Source: Marinomonas sp. IMCC 4694
GTDB lineage: Bacteria; Pseudomonadota; Gammaproteobacteria; Pseudomonadales; Marinomonadaceae
Direction of reading: 5' to 3'
DNA length: 64,000 nucleotides
Assembly: GCF_008122525.1 (NCBI RefSeq)
Contig: NZ_VSRV01000001.1
Location: 1,984,001-2,048,000 of the forward strand
In this document: piece after piece, positions 9,592-18,999 of the stretch
Position numbering within the stretch: position 1 is the first letter of the stretch
How the letters are laid out: the number at the start of each line of letters is the position of its first letter
Notes under the pieces: generated by a model
Databases searched by the model: none
Told to the model about the DNA's origin: nothing
What the model saw: only the letters and a program-made list of their open reading frames with translations
Made by a program: the position numbers and the translations under genes

Positions 9592-11046
9592 CTAACGAAG
9601 AACAACATCATATTGATCCTGCGTGTAAACAGAATCCACTTGAAAGCGAATCGTCTTACCAATAAAGGCTTCCAGCTCGGCTACTGCTGCACTCTCTTCA
9701 TCTAAAAAACGCTCTACCACCGTGCTGGCTGCAAGCACGGTATAGGTCTGAGAATCGTACGCCCTGTCTGCCCTAAGGATCTCACGAAAAACCTCATAAC
9801 ATACTGTTTCCGGTGTTTTCACCAAGCCGCTGCCACGGCAAGAACGACAAGGTTCACACAAGGTTTGACCCAAACTTTCACGCGTTCTTTTGCGTGTCAT
9901 TTCAACCAAGCCCAGTTCAGAAACCCCAGTTATTTTGGTTTTGGCATGATCAACATCGAGTATTTTTTCCAGCATCCTAAGCACTTGTCGCTTATGTTCT
10001 TCAGCCACCATATCGATAAAATCGATAATAATAATGCCGCCCAAGTTTCTCAACCTAAGCTGACGCCCTATGGCTGTAGCGGCTTCAAGATTGGTTTTAT
10101 AAATCGTCTCTTCAAGATTGCGACTACCGACAAACGCGCCGGTGTTCACATCAATTGTCGTCATGGACTCGGTTTGTTCAACCAGCAAGTAGCCGCCAGA
10201 TTTAAGCTGAACCTTTCGATCTAACGCCTTATGAATTTCGTCTTCAACGCTGTATAAATCGAATATTGGGCGTTCACCGGGATAATATTCAATACGATCG
10301 CGTAATTCTGGGATAAAATCCTCCGCAAAAAAACGTAATTTAGCGTAATTTTCTTTTGAATCTATACGAATTTTCTCTGTAGACAAACCGACGAGATCAC
10401 GCATTGTACGCAAATGCAGAGGAAGGTCTTCATAAATAATAGACGGCGCTTTCGCATTTTGCATACGACGCTTAACCGATTGCCACAAACGCGTTAAAAA
10501 CTTAATATCGGCCAGTATTTCTTCTTCACCGGCTCTTTCCGCGGCGGTGCGAAGAATGTAACCGCTCGTTTCATCGGCATCAGTCAATGCTTCTGACACC
10601 AAGGACTTTAAACGTTCCCGCTCGGCTTCATCTTCTATACGCTGACTAACTCCCACGTGCGCCTGATCTGGCATGTACACCAGGTACCGTGACGGAATAG
10701 AAAGATGCGTCGTTAAACGCGCTCCTTTTGAACTTATTGGGTCTTTAGTCACCTGAACAACCAACGCTTGACCTTCGCGTAAGTAGTCGCCAATCTGATC
10801 GCTAGGATTGACCGCATCGCGCCCTACTACTTCAGATACATGAATAAAAGCCGCCCTTTCCAAACCGATATCAACAAAAGCGGCTTGCATACCGGGCAGC
10901 ACTCGGACCACCTTGCCTTGATAAATATTGCCAACAATGCCTTTGCGGCTTGAACGCTCAATATATACTTCTTGCAACATGCCGTTTTCAACCAGTGCAA
11001 CGCGAATCTCCATAGGCGTCACATTAATCAGTACATCTTCACTCAT
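9592..11046 (-). CDS. rng: Ribonuclease G
   Basis: The RNase E/G family protein has 484 residues from the chosen ATG. An S1 domain lies near residues 35-110 (YQGKVVRVLPGMQAAFVDIG), the catalytic DNase-I-like part contains IIIDFIDM, and the zinc-link cysteines are in CEPCRSC near the C terminus. It matures 16S rRNA and takes part in mRNA decay. The open frame extends to 11103, but the ATG at 11046 gives the family N terminus MSEDVLINVTP and has an AGGA motif upstream. It overlaps the end of maf by 8 bases. Confidence 0.94.
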   Translation of the reverse strand: MSEDVLINVTPMEIRVALVENGMLQEVYIERSSRKGIVGNIYQGKVVRVLPGMQAAFVDIGLERAAFIHVSEVVGRDAVNPSDQIGDYLREGQALVVQVTKDPISSKGARLTTHLSIPSRYLVYMPDQAHVGVSQRIEDEAERERLKSLVSEALTDADETSGYILRTAAERAGEEEILADIKFLTRLWQSVKRRMQNAKAPSIIYEDLPLHLRTMRDLVGLSTEKIRIDSKENYAKLRFFAEDFIPELRDRIEYYPGERPIFDLYSVEDEIHKALDRKVQLKSGGYLLVEQTESMTTIDVNTGAFVGSRNLEETIYKTNLEAATAIGRQLRLRNLGGIIIIDFIDMVAEEHKRQVLRMLEKILDVDHAKTKITGVSELGLVEMTRKRTRESLGQTLCEPCRSCRGSGLVKTPETVCYEVFREILRADRAYDSQTYTVLAASTVVERFLDEESAAVAELEAFIGKTIRFQVDSVYTQDQYDVVLR

Positions 11047-11647
11047 GCGACATATCCTCCAAAGGATGAATTCCAAATTGAGCCAGCAACTGAGCCGCCT
11101 CAAAAAGGGGTAAACCTACAACAGCCGAATAAGAGCCAGACATAGAGCGCACAAAAGCGGCCCCCAACCCTTGAATTGCATAGGAGCCCGCCTTATCTTG
11201 CGGCTCATTCGAATACCAATATTGTTCCATTTCAAGGTCTGAAATATCTCGAAAAAACACCTCACTGCTCACGCAAATAACAGCAAGATGATCTTGCGCT
11301 ACCGTCGTTAAACACAATGAGGTAAGCACCTGATGAGAGCGACCAGACAGCCGCCTTAGCATAAATTTTGAGTCCTCAAGCGACTCAGGCTTACCCAAAA
11401 TACAACCATCAATAACAACACTCGTATCGGATGCCATAAAAAGAGCTGAATCATCAACACAACCTTGCTGATGATACTTTTGTATCGACGCTACGGCTTT
11501 CTCAACCGCCATACGCTTTACGTAATCCATGGCCAGTTCTTGAGCAAAAGGGGTTTCATCAATGTCGGCCGGCAACACATCAAACTCTTTTACTAACACC
11601 CCCAACAGCTCTTTTCTTCTAGGCGATGCTGACGCCAAAATAAGCAT
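11039..11647 (-). CDS. maf: Maf-type nucleotide pyrophosphatase (YhdE-like)
   Basis: This 202-residue Maf/Ham1-like enzyme begins with LASASPRRKELL (residues 4-15), the signature loop, and carries conserved acidic residues in SDTSVV and GKPES. YhdE orthologues hydrolyse dTTP and UTP and some modified nucleotides (house-cleaning). Its position between mreD and rng is the classic one. The exact substrate cannot be read from sequence. Confidence 0.92.
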   Translation of the reverse strand: MLILASASPRRKELLGVLVKEFDVLPADIDETPFAQELAMDYVKRMAVEKAVASIQKYHQQGCVDDSALFMASDTSVVIDGCILGKPESLEDSKFMLRRLSGRSHQVLTSLCLTTVAQDHLAVICVSSEVFFRDISDLEMEQYWYSNEPQDKAGSYAIQGLGAAFVRSMSGSYSAVVGLPLFEAAQLLAQFGIHPLEDMSHE

Positions 11648-11669
11648 AAAGGTTCCTCATAAAAGCAGC

Positions 11670-12143
11670 TTAACGTATCGCGTAAATTCGGCGCACACTG
11701 CGTAAAATAATAAATGACCAAGGCCACAGCATACCGGTTATTACCGCGGGCATAAAAATCATCAGAGTAGGCTCTGCATGCCCTAGATAGTGATCTATCC
11801 AGAAACTGAGTAATTGATTGATACTGACCAGCATCATGATAAAAAAACCTTGTTGCCAGCGATGATACATTCTCAAGCGCTTATAAAAAACAGCACAAGT
11901 ATAAGCAATAATCACATACGTCAAAGAGTGCTGACCAATAATACCACCTTGCAAAAGGTCCACCATTAACCCCAAAAACCACGCCATACCGACCCCAACC
12001 CTAAAGGGTAGCGCAATAACCCAATAAAGAATCACGAGCAGCGCCCATTCTGGTCGGTACCAAACCAGCTCTTCTGGAAAAGGCATTGCCTCCAACATCA
12101 ACGCCGTTAAAAGCGTCAAACCAAAGACTAATACCGCCTTCAT
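11670..12143 (-). CDS. mreD: MreD, rod-shape membrane protein
   Basis: The 157-residue integral membrane protein has about five helices (the first is LVFGLTLLTALMLEAMPFP) and few polar loops. MreD belongs to the elongasome with MreB, MreC, RodA and PBP2. Its start overlaps the mreC stop by 4 bases (ATGA type), which indicates translational coupling. Confidence 0.92.
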   Translation of the reverse strand: MKAVLVFGLTLLTALMLEAMPFPEELVWYRPEWALLVILYWVIALPFRVGVGMAWFLGLMVDLLQGGIIGQHSLTYVIIAYTCAVFYKRLRMYHRWQQGFFIMMLVSINQLLSFWIDHYLGHAEPTLMIFMPAVITGMLWPWSFIILRSVRRIYAIR

Positions 12144-12976
12144 GATCGACCCGCCTTTGGCTTATCAATTAACATGATGTGCCTACTTCTTCCCAATTGA
12201 GCCAAGGGCACCACGTCTACATCCGCGTAGGCTTTCCCCTGAACGTAAGTCACACTTCTGACCACACCAACCGGGTAACCACTCGGAAAGCGCTTATCCA
12301 GACCCGACGTCGTCAAAATGTCACCTTTCTTAATATCCACAGAACGAGGAACACTCATTAATTCTAATCGTTTAAGACTGCCGGTGCCTCTTAAAATCCC
12401 TCTAAAACCGGTACGAGCAAGCTGCACAGGCACAAAGTGGCTGGCATCAGCGATTAACAAAACACGGCTGCTGTAAGCCGACACTTCAACCACTTGACCC
12501 AAAACACCCGTCGCATCTAAAACCGGTTGCCCCACATACGCACCTGAGGAAAAACCTTTGTCTATCAGCAATTTATGACTGTAGGCGTTTTGATCAAAAC
12601 CGATCACCTCAGCCATCACAATTTTCTCATCCACTCTTTGCGACGCCTCCAGCAGTTCACGTAGGCGGACGTTTTCAGCGTGTAGGGAGTCTAGGCGCTG
12701 CTGACGACTTCGCAACAAAAGAATCTCAGCTTGAAGCGATTGATTCTCCAATACCAAGCCCTCTCGGCTGGCAAGATGTTCGCCAGCCCAATTCAACATT
12801 TTTTTCGGTGTGTTCACCACCAACTGAATCGGCGTAACCAACAAGGTAAGATAAGGTCGCATAGGCGAAAATACAGAATAGCGAACATCGGCAACGATCA
12901 TTGATAAGGACAAAATAACAAGCACAACAAAACGCGCACCGGATACCTTGCCATTAAAACGAAGCGAATTATTAAT
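12140..12976 (-). CDS. mreC: MreC, rod-shape periplasmic protein (probable ATT start)
   Basis: MreC has a short cytoplasmic N terminus, one membrane helix, a coiled coil (about residues 70-115, ENQSLQAEILLLRS) and two beta-barrel subdomains. With conventional codons the only candidate is a GTG at 12925, which has no ribosome site and cuts the protein at the start of its membrane helix. Seventeen codons further upstream, AGGAG stands 6 bases before an ATT (12976). Starting there gives xNNSLRFNGK and then the helix, matching the usual MreC layout (278 residues). An in-frame TAG a few codons further upstream excludes a longer form. A start at the neighbouring ATC is also possible. Confidence 0.88.
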   Translation of the reverse strand: MNNSLRFNGKVSGARFVVLVILSLSMIVADVRYSVFSPMRPYLTLLVTPIQLVVNTPKKMLNWAGEHLASREGLVLENQSLQAEILLLRSRQQRLDSLHAENVRLRELLEASQRVDEKIVMAEVIGFDQNAYSHKLLIDKGFSSGAYVGQPVLDATGVLGQVVEVSAYSSRVLLIADASHFVPVQLARTGFRGILRGTGSLKRLELMSVPRSVDIKKGDILTTSGLDKRFPSGYPVGVVRSVTYVQGKAYADVDVVPLAQLGRSRHIMLIDKPKAGRS

Positions 12977-12992
12977 GATCCACTCCTAAATC

Positions 12993-14036
12993 TTACTCAT
13001 TATCGGCGGTAAAAAGTTCAGACGTGTGTTTATCCATCATTTCCAACGCCATACCGCCGCCACGCGCTACACACGTAAGAGGGTCATCCGCGATAATAAC
13101 CGGCAAGCCCGTTTCTTCACTGATTAAACGGTCTATTTCGCGCAACAAAGCGCCGCCGCCGGTCAACACCAACCCCGTTTCACCAATGTCAGCCGCCAAT
13201 TCTGGAGGTGACTGCTCAAGCACTGCTTTGATCGCTTGAACGATTTGCGCCAAAGGCTCCTGTAATGCTTCTAGAATTTCCGTGCTGTGAAGTGTAAACA
13301 GACGTGGAATGCCTTCTGCAAGATTACGACCACGCACGTCAATTTGAAGTTCTTCACCGGTGTGATAAGCCATACCAATTTCGGTCTTGATTCGCTCTGC
13401 GGTTGCATCCCCAATCAAACTGCCATACTGGCGACGAACGTAAGTCGTAATGGCTTCATCAAAACGATCACCGCCTACACGAATGGATTCAGACGTCACG
13501 ATACCATTTAAAGAAATGATGGCGATTTCAGTTGTACCACCACCAATATCAATCACCATAGAGCCTGATGCTTCGGCGACAGGGAGTCCTGCACCAATCG
13601 CGGCCGCCATAGGCTCTTCGATAATGTAGACTTCGCGTGCGCCGGCGCCCAAAGCTGACTCTTTAATCGCTCGACGCTCAACCTGTGTTGATTTACAAGG
13701 AACACACACCAACACTCTAGGGCTGGGCTTTAAAAAACTGTTCTCATGCACTTTTGAAATAAAGTACTGCAACATTTTTTCGGTTACATGAAAATCAGCA
13801 ATAACACCGTCTTTCATTGGGCGAATAGCGGTAATATTACCCGGCGTTCTACCTAACATACGCTTTGCATCGGTACCGACTGACGCGACTGTTTTCTGGT
13901 TCCCATTATGACGAATCGCAACAACAGACGGCTCATCAAGCACGATCCCACGACCACGAACGTAAATGAGGGTGTTTGCTGTTCCTAAGTCGATTGATAA
14001 ATCACTTGAAAACATTCCCCTGATTTTCTTAAACAT
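12993..14036 (-). CDS. mreB: MreB, bacterial actin
   Basis: The 347-residue actin/Hsp70-superfamily ATPase has phosphate-1 motif DLGTANTLIYV (about residues 17-27), phosphate-2 DIGGGTTEIA and adenosine motif TGGGALL. It forms membrane-bound filaments that direct side-wall peptidoglycan synthesis. It is the first gene of the mreBCD-maf-rng-yhdP run and is divergent from gatC across 237 bases, which must hold both promoters. Confidence 0.97.
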   Translation of the reverse strand: MFKKIRGMFSSDLSIDLGTANTLIYVRGRGIVLDEPSVVAIRHNGNQKTVASVGTDAKRMLGRTPGNITAIRPMKDGVIADFHVTEKMLQYFISKVHENSFLKPSPRVLVCVPCKSTQVERRAIKESALGAGAREVYIIEEPMAAAIGAGLPVAEASGSMVIDIGGGTTEIAIISLNGIVTSESIRVGGDRFDEAITTYVRRQYGSLIGDATAERIKTEIGMAYHTGEELQIDVRGRNLAEGIPRLFTLHSTEILEALQEPLAQIVQAIKAVLEQSPPELAADIGETGLVLTGGGALLREIDRLISEETGLPVIIADDPLTCVARGGGMALEMMDKHTSELFTADNE

Positions 14037-14273
14037 GAATTCTTACACCCTGATAATACGATACGAACAGTGTCAAAATGTAACAATCGTGGGCAAATTG
14101 GGCAAGTTGAATCATCGTAAAACCGCAAAAAGTTCCCACCTATTTCATTGTTTATTCAAATATTTTTAATAAAGCTAAAATATGCTCTGTTTTTAACTCT
14201 GCTGACTTTATAGCCTCAGCGCTTAGAGATACAATGACCGACATTTACGATAAACAAAGGAATCAGGTGAAAC

Positions 14274-14561
14274 ATGTCCATTGACAAACAAGACGTGCAA
14301 AAAATAGCGCACTTGGCTCGCCTTGCACTAACTGAAGACGACGCCGAACAGTACCAACATTCGCTATCAAGCGTTTTATCATTGGTTGAACAAATGCAAT
14401 CTGTCAATACGGATGGCGTAGAGCCACTGTCTAATCCATTGGAAATGACGCAACGTTTGCGCGACGATGTGGTAACCGAAGACAATCAGCGCGACGCCTT
14501 TTTGGCAAACGCCCCCCAGACCGAAGCCGGCCTTTTTCTGGTCCCACAAGTGATTGAATAA
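14274..14561 (+). CDS. gatC: GatC, amidotransferase subunit C
   Basis: This 95-residue protein has the family N terminus DKQDVQKIAHLARLALTE and the C-terminal PLSNPLEMTQRLRDD stretch, which wraps round GatA. GatCAB converts Glu-tRNA(Gln), and often Asp-tRNA(Asn), to the correct aminoacyl form by transamidation. The presence of the full set implies the indirect route for at least one of these tRNAs. It is first of three genes, 12 bases before gatA. Confidence 0.95.
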   Translation: MSIDKQDVQKIAHLARLALTEDDAEQYQHSLSSVLSLVEQMQSVNTDGVEPLSNPLEMTQRLRDDVVTEDNQRDAFLANAPQTEAGLFLVPQVIE

Positions 14562-14573
14562 CGAGAGCTGACC

Positions 14574-16040
14574 ATGTTTGAACAAAGTATCAGCGCACTG
14601 GCGCAACACCTTCGCAACAAAGACATTTCCAGTATCGAGTTGACTCGCTTGTTCCTCGATCGTATCCAAGAAATTGACCCGCAACTCAATAGCTTTATCA
14701 CCGTCAGTGATGAGCTAGCATTGCAACAAGCAAAAGCCGCCGACACTCAGATTGCCGCAGGCAATGGTGGCCCACTTACAGGCATCCCTATCGCTCACAA
14801 AGACCTGTTCTGCACCCAAGGAACATTAACGACTTGTGGCTCAAAAATGCTCTACAACTTTATTCCGCCTTATGAGTCAACGGTCACAAAACAACTCCAA
14901 GCCGCTGGTGCCGTCATGTTGGGTAAAACCAACATGGATGAATTCGCCATGGGCTCGTCAAATGAAAACAGCTTTTACGGTGCCGTTAAGAACCCTTGGG
15001 ACTGTAATACAGTACCAGGCGGGTCTTCAGGTGGATCAGCCGCCGCCGTAGCGGCTGGCTTAGCCGTGGCCGCCACAGGTACGGACACTGGCGGCTCCAT
15101 TCGTCAGCCCGCGTCTTTTTGTGGCATCACGGGGTTAAAGCCAACCTACGGGCGCGTATCACGCTTTGGCATGATTGCGTATGCTTCCAGCCTTGATCAA
15201 GGCGGCCCAATGGCAAAAAGTGCCGAAGATTGTGCACACCTAATGCAAGCCATGGCGGGATTCGATGAAAAAGATTCCACCTCAGCCGATATCCCTACTG
15301 ACGATTACTTAGCAAACATTAACGCCCCTCTCACCGGTTTAACCATCGGCTTACCAAAAGAGTATTTTGGTGAAGGCCTTGACTCCGATGTCGCGGCAAC
15401 CATCATGAGTGCCGTCAAAGAATTTGAAGCATTGGGCGCTACGGTTAAGGATATTTCGCTTCCTAACTTAGCGTTGAGCATTCCAGCATATTATGTGATT
15501 GCCCCTTCTGAAGCCTCCTCAAATCTATCGCGTTTCGATGGTGTACGTTTCGGCCATCGCTGTGACGCCCCAAGGGATTTGCTGGATATGTACACGCGTT
15601 CACGTGCTGAAGGGTTTGGTACAGAAGTACAAAAACGCATCATGGTCGGCACATACGCACTGTCAGAAGGCTACTACGACGCCTATTATTTAAAAGCGCA
15701 AAAAATTCGGCGCTTAATAAAAGAAGACTTTGTGAACGCACTGAATGAAGTGGATGTCATCATGGGTCCGGTTGCCCCGACCACCGCCTTTGAATTAGGC
15801 AGCAAAACCAGTGACCCTGTCGCCATGTACTTAGAAGACATTTACACCTTATCCGTCAACCTAGCTGGCGTCCCCGCGATGTCTGTGCCAGCCGGATTTG
15901 TGAATACAATGCCCGTTGGCCTACAAATCATGGGGAACTACTTCTGTGAAGCCAAGCTATTAAACATTGCCCATCAGTATCAGCAACGCACAGATTGGCA
16001 CCTAAAAACGCCAACCATGGCAAAAGGAGTATCAGCATGA
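14574..16040 (+). CDS. gatA: GatA, amidase subunit of Glu/Asp-tRNA amidotransferase
   Basis: The 488-residue amidase-signature enzyme carries the Ser-cisSer-Lys triad: Lys in IAHKDLF (about residue 77), cis-Ser in the GGSSGGSAAAVAAG loop, and the nucleophilic Ser in GTDTGGSIRQPA. It releases ammonia from glutamine for GatB. The stop overlaps the gatB start (ATGA), so the two are coupled. Confidence 0.97.
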   Translation: MFEQSISALAQHLRNKDISSIELTRLFLDRIQEIDPQLNSFITVSDELALQQAKAADTQIAAGNGGPLTGIPIAHKDLFCTQGTLTTCGSKMLYNFIPPYESTVTKQLQAAGAVMLGKTNMDEFAMGSSNENSFYGAVKNPWDCNTVPGGSSGGSAAAVAAGLAVAATGTDTGGSIRQPASFCGITGLKPTYGRVSRFGMIAYASSLDQGGPMAKSAEDCAHLMQAMAGFDEKDSTSADIPTDDYLANINAPLTGLTIGLPKEYFGEGLDSDVAATIMSAVKEFEALGATVKDISLPNLALSIPAYYVIAPSEASSNLSRFDGVRFGHRCDAPRDLLDMYTRSRAEGFGTEVQKRIMVGTYALSEGYYDAYYLKAQKIRRLIKEDFVNALNEVDVIMGPVAPTTAFELGSKTSDPVAMYLEDIYTLSVNLAGVPAMSVPAGFVNTMPVGLQIMGNYFCEAKLLNIAHQYQQRTDWHLKTPTMAKGVSA

Positions 16041-17482
16041 ACTGGGAAGTTGTTATTGGCCTAGAGATTCATACTCAGCTCTCTACCAAATCCAAATTAT
16101 TTTCGGGGGCGGCGGTCGGCTTTGGTGCCGAACCAAACACACAAACCACTCTGGTCGATTTAGGTATGCCTGGCGCATTACCGGTTTTCAACAAAGAAGC
16201 GTTACGTATGGCCATTATGTTTGGTCACGCCATCAATGCCGAGATTGGCATGACATCGGTTTTTGCACGCAAAAACTACTTTTATCCAGATTTACCAAAA
16301 GGCTATCAAACCAGTCAGATGGACCACCCCATCGTGGGCAAAGGCTTTCTTGACGTCACCTTGGAAGACGGCACCACATCACGTATCGGCATCACTCGTG
16401 CGCACCTAGAAGAGGATGCTGGCAAATCACTGCATGAAGATTTTCATGGCATGACAGGGATCGACTTAAACCGATCCAGTACACCCTTGTTAGAAATCGT
16501 CTCTGAACCAGACATTCGCTCTGCTAAAGAAGCCGTGGCGTACGTGAAAATGATTCACTCCATCGTTACCTATCTTGGTATTTGTGATGGCAACATGGCT
16601 GAGGGCTCAATGCGCTGCGATGTCAATATCTCATTACGGCCCAAAGGACAGATGGAATACGGCACACGTACCGAGATCAAAAATGTCAACTCGTTTCGTT
16701 TCATTGAAAAAGCCATTTACACTGAGATTGAACGCCAAGCGGACATTTTGGAAGACGGCGGACGCATCGTCCAAGAAACGCGACTGTACGACCCAGAAAA
16801 AAATGAAACACGCAGCATGCGCTCAAAAGAAGATGCCAACGATTATCGCTATTTTCCCTGCCCGGATTTGCTGCCGATTGTGTTAACACAAAAATACGTT
16901 GATGACATTAAAACCACGCTGCCCGAACTGCCTAGCCAAAAAGCCGTTCGTTTCCAAAACGAGCATAAATTGAGCGAATACGATGCTCACGTTTTGTCTT
17001 CGTCACGCGCCATGGCAGACTACTTTGAAACCGCTAACACGGTTGTCAATGAGGCAAAGTTAACTGCGAATTGGGTAATGGGTGAGCTCAGTAAATTACT
17101 CAACCAAGCACAGCGAGACATTGAGCAATCACCAGTTCAAGCCACCGCATTCGGCGGTCTTTTAGTACGCTTAAAAGACAACACGATTAACGGTAAAACC
17201 GCCAAAGACGTGCTTCAAGCTATGTGGGACGGCGAAGGGGAAGCAGACGCTATCATTGACGCAAAAGGCCTAAAGCAAGTCACCGACACGGGGGCAATTG
17301 AAACCATGATTCAAGCCATTTTAGACGCCAACGCAACGCAAGTTGAGCAATATCGAGCGTCTGAGGAAGACAAGCGCAAAAAAATGATTGGTTTCTTCGT
17401 TGGACAGGTTATGAAAGCCTCTCAGGGCAAAGCCAACCCAGGGGTAGTAAACCCTATATTGATTAAAATGCTCAAAGGCTAA
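16037..17482 (+). CDS. gatB: GatB, kinase/transamidase subunit
   Basis: This protein has 481 residues from the ATG at 16037 (MNWEVVIGLEIHTQL, the family start). The longer frame from 15995 lies inside gatA and is not needed. The cradle domain includes FYPDLPKGYQ and ADYF segments, and the C-terminal YqeY-like tail (about 330-480) binds tRNA. It activates the mischarged tRNA with ATP and adds ammonia channelled from GatA. An AAGGAG site lies inside gatA. Confidence 0.97.
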   Translation: MNWEVVIGLEIHTQLSTKSKLFSGAAVGFGAEPNTQTTLVDLGMPGALPVFNKEALRMAIMFGHAINAEIGMTSVFARKNYFYPDLPKGYQTSQMDHPIVGKGFLDVTLEDGTTSRIGITRAHLEEDAGKSLHEDFHGMTGIDLNRSSTPLLEIVSEPDIRSAKEAVAYVKMIHSIVTYLGICDGNMAEGSMRCDVNISLRPKGQMEYGTRTEIKNVNSFRFIEKAIYTEIERQADILEDGGRIVQETRLYDPEKNETRSMRSKEDANDYRYFPCPDLLPIVLTQKYVDDIKTTLPELPSQKAVRFQNEHKLSEYDAHVLSSSRAMADYFETANTVVNEAKLTANWVMGELSKLLNQAQRDIEQSPVQATAFGGLLVRLKDNTINGKTAKDVLQAMWDGEGEADAIIDAKGLKQVTDTGAIETMIQAILDANATQVEQYRASEEDKRKKMIGFFVGQVMKASQGKANPGVVNPILIKMLKG

Positions 17483-17505
17483 CCCTCTGCTTTAGCATTA
17501 AATTT

Positions 17506-17543
17506 ACCGCATGTTGAATCGCATTTAACATGCGGTTTTTTTA
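17506..17543 (+). terminator. Rho-independent terminator after gatB
   Basis: A perfect 10-base stem, ACCGCATGTT with AACATGCGGT, encloses an 11-base loop and is followed by seven T residues. It ends the gatCAB transcript a few bases before the convergent response-regulator gene stops at 17552. Confidence 0.93.
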
Positions 17544-17551
17544 TTGGCTCG

Positions 17552-18805
17552 TCATTCACCATCTGTCTGCCGACCAGCAAAAATCCTGTCTCGACCTAAG
17601 CGTTTTGCCTCAGTCAAATGATGGTCTGCCGCTCTTATTAGAGCGTCAAGTGATTCCGCTACCTGACCACAGACCCCAATACTGAATGTCACGTCAAGTT
17701 TGGCTTGTGTAAACGTTTTAGAGCGCAGTTGATTCATAAAAATCTCTAATCGATCGAGCAGGTCTGACTCACTCAAATGAGCCACAACACAAAACACCTC
17801 TCCAGCAAAACGACACACCAACATTTCAGGAAAAGCATATCGAACCTCTTTACCAATCGCCTCAAGTATGCGATCGCCGACCACATAACCATAGACATCA
17901 TTAATGCCCTTAAAGTGATCAATACTCAACATAGCCAAACTCACAGATGATGTGGCATTGCGCCACCACAGCTCACCTTCATCAAATAAGTATCGCCTGT
18001 TATACAGTTCAGTTAGCGGGTCTATATTGACCTGATCTCGAATGGTCTCAAGCATTTCCTGAGCCTCTAAACTGTGCACGACCCGACAATGAAACTCTTC
18101 ATGATCAAACGGCTTTCTCAAAAAGTCATTGGCTCCCGCTTTGATAAATTTAGCCGATAACCCGTTGTCACCCTCCGCTGACAAACCAATGATCACTAGA
18201 TCTTGAAAACGACTGTTGTTGCGCAACATCTTCACTAAATCATAACCATTCACCAAAGGCATATTGTAATCTGTAATGAGCATTCGAATGTTTGCATCCG
18301 TTTCCAACCTGGCCAGCGCCACCTGCCCATTTTCGGCCTCAATCACGTTAAAGTAATACTGCTCAAGCAAGATTTTGATATAGCGCCGACTGGCTGATGA
18401 ATCCTCCGCTACCAGTACCTTAACACCCTGATTTTTATATAAACGCTCGACCACTTTAACCACATTGTTAAAGGAAAAACGACTTTCTTTAGTGATGTAA
18501 TCCAACACCCCTTTGTTTAAAAGACTCAAACGCAACATAACATCAAAGCTCGCCGTTAATACGATACATGGAATGTTATGCAGCAACATCAAATCAACAA
18601 TCTCGCCATTCGCGGCGTCCGGCAAGTTAAGATCGACGATAGCAGCAAAACACACCTCATCAGATTGCTTTAAGTGACGCTCGGCGTCTTCATAACACGC
18701 ACTTAAAACGGGAACAAAAATGCCACTTTGTGAAAGCAAATGATGCAATATTTTTAGTACAATAGGACTGTCCTCAACCACCAACACTTTTTTTACTAAT
18801 GACAT
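17552..18805 (-). CDS. Two-receiver response regulator with degenerate GGDEF domain
   Basis: In 417 residues the order is receiver 1 (about 5-120, LVVEDS and phospho-Asp in IVDLNLPD), receiver 2 (about 128-245, LVAEDSSASRR, Asp in ITDYNMP) and a GGDEF domain (about 258-410, DPLTELYNRRYL). The active-site loop that should read GG(D/E)EF reads AGEVF, so the second Gly is kept but the catalytic acidic position is Val. The domain is probably not an active diguanylate cyclase. It may bind GTP or act as a signalling scaffold. No I-site RxxD is evident before the loop. Transcription diverges from ykgJ. Confidence 0.87.
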   Translation of the reverse strand: MSLVKKVLVVEDSPIVLKILHHLLSQSGIFVPVLSACYEDAERHLKQSDEVCFAAIVDLNLPDAANGEIVDLMLLHNIPCIVLTASFDVMLRLSLLNKGVLDYITKESRFSFNNVVKVVERLYKNQGVKVLVAEDSSASRRYIKILLEQYYFNVIEAENGQVALARLETDANIRMLITDYNMPLVNGYDLVKMLRNNSRFQDLVIIGLSAEGDNGLSAKFIKAGANDFLRKPFDHEEFHCRVVHSLEAQEMLETIRDQVNIDPLTELYNRRYLFDEGELWWRNATSSVSLAMLSIDHFKGINDVYGYVVGDRILEAIGKEVRYAFPEMLVCRFAGEVFCVVAHLSESDLLDRLEIFMNQLRSKTFTQAKLDVTFSIGVCGQVAESLDALIRAADHHLTEAKRLGRDRIFAGRQTDGE

Positions 18806-18881
18806 CCATTACATCCCACACACAAAAATACACGTTTCTTATTTATTCAAACCGGCTTTTACTAAAACACTGCTTATGAAT

Positions 18882-18930
18882 GTATTTTAGATTATCCTCT
18901 ATGACCTTGCATTACGATACTCTAAAATAC
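18882..18930. promoter_or_regulatory. Perfect 10-bp inverted repeat in divergent promoter region
   Basis: GTATTTTAGA at 18882-18891 is matched exactly by TCTAAAATAC at 18921-18930, with 29 bases between. Each arm contains a TAAAAT hexamer that could serve as a -10 element, pointing outward towards the response regulator on one side and ykgJ-ldtD on the other. It may be a shared operator or simply symmetric promoters. Confidence 0.4.
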
Positions 18931-18999
18931 TCGCACACAGCATTCTTTAGTGTTGGCAACAAAACACTGCTTTTTCATTCATTTAAATAAGGCGATATC

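Noticed and set aside
9865..10224. 119-codon frame opposite rng
   Set aside because: It lies wholly antisense to a clear RNase G gene and resembles no family.
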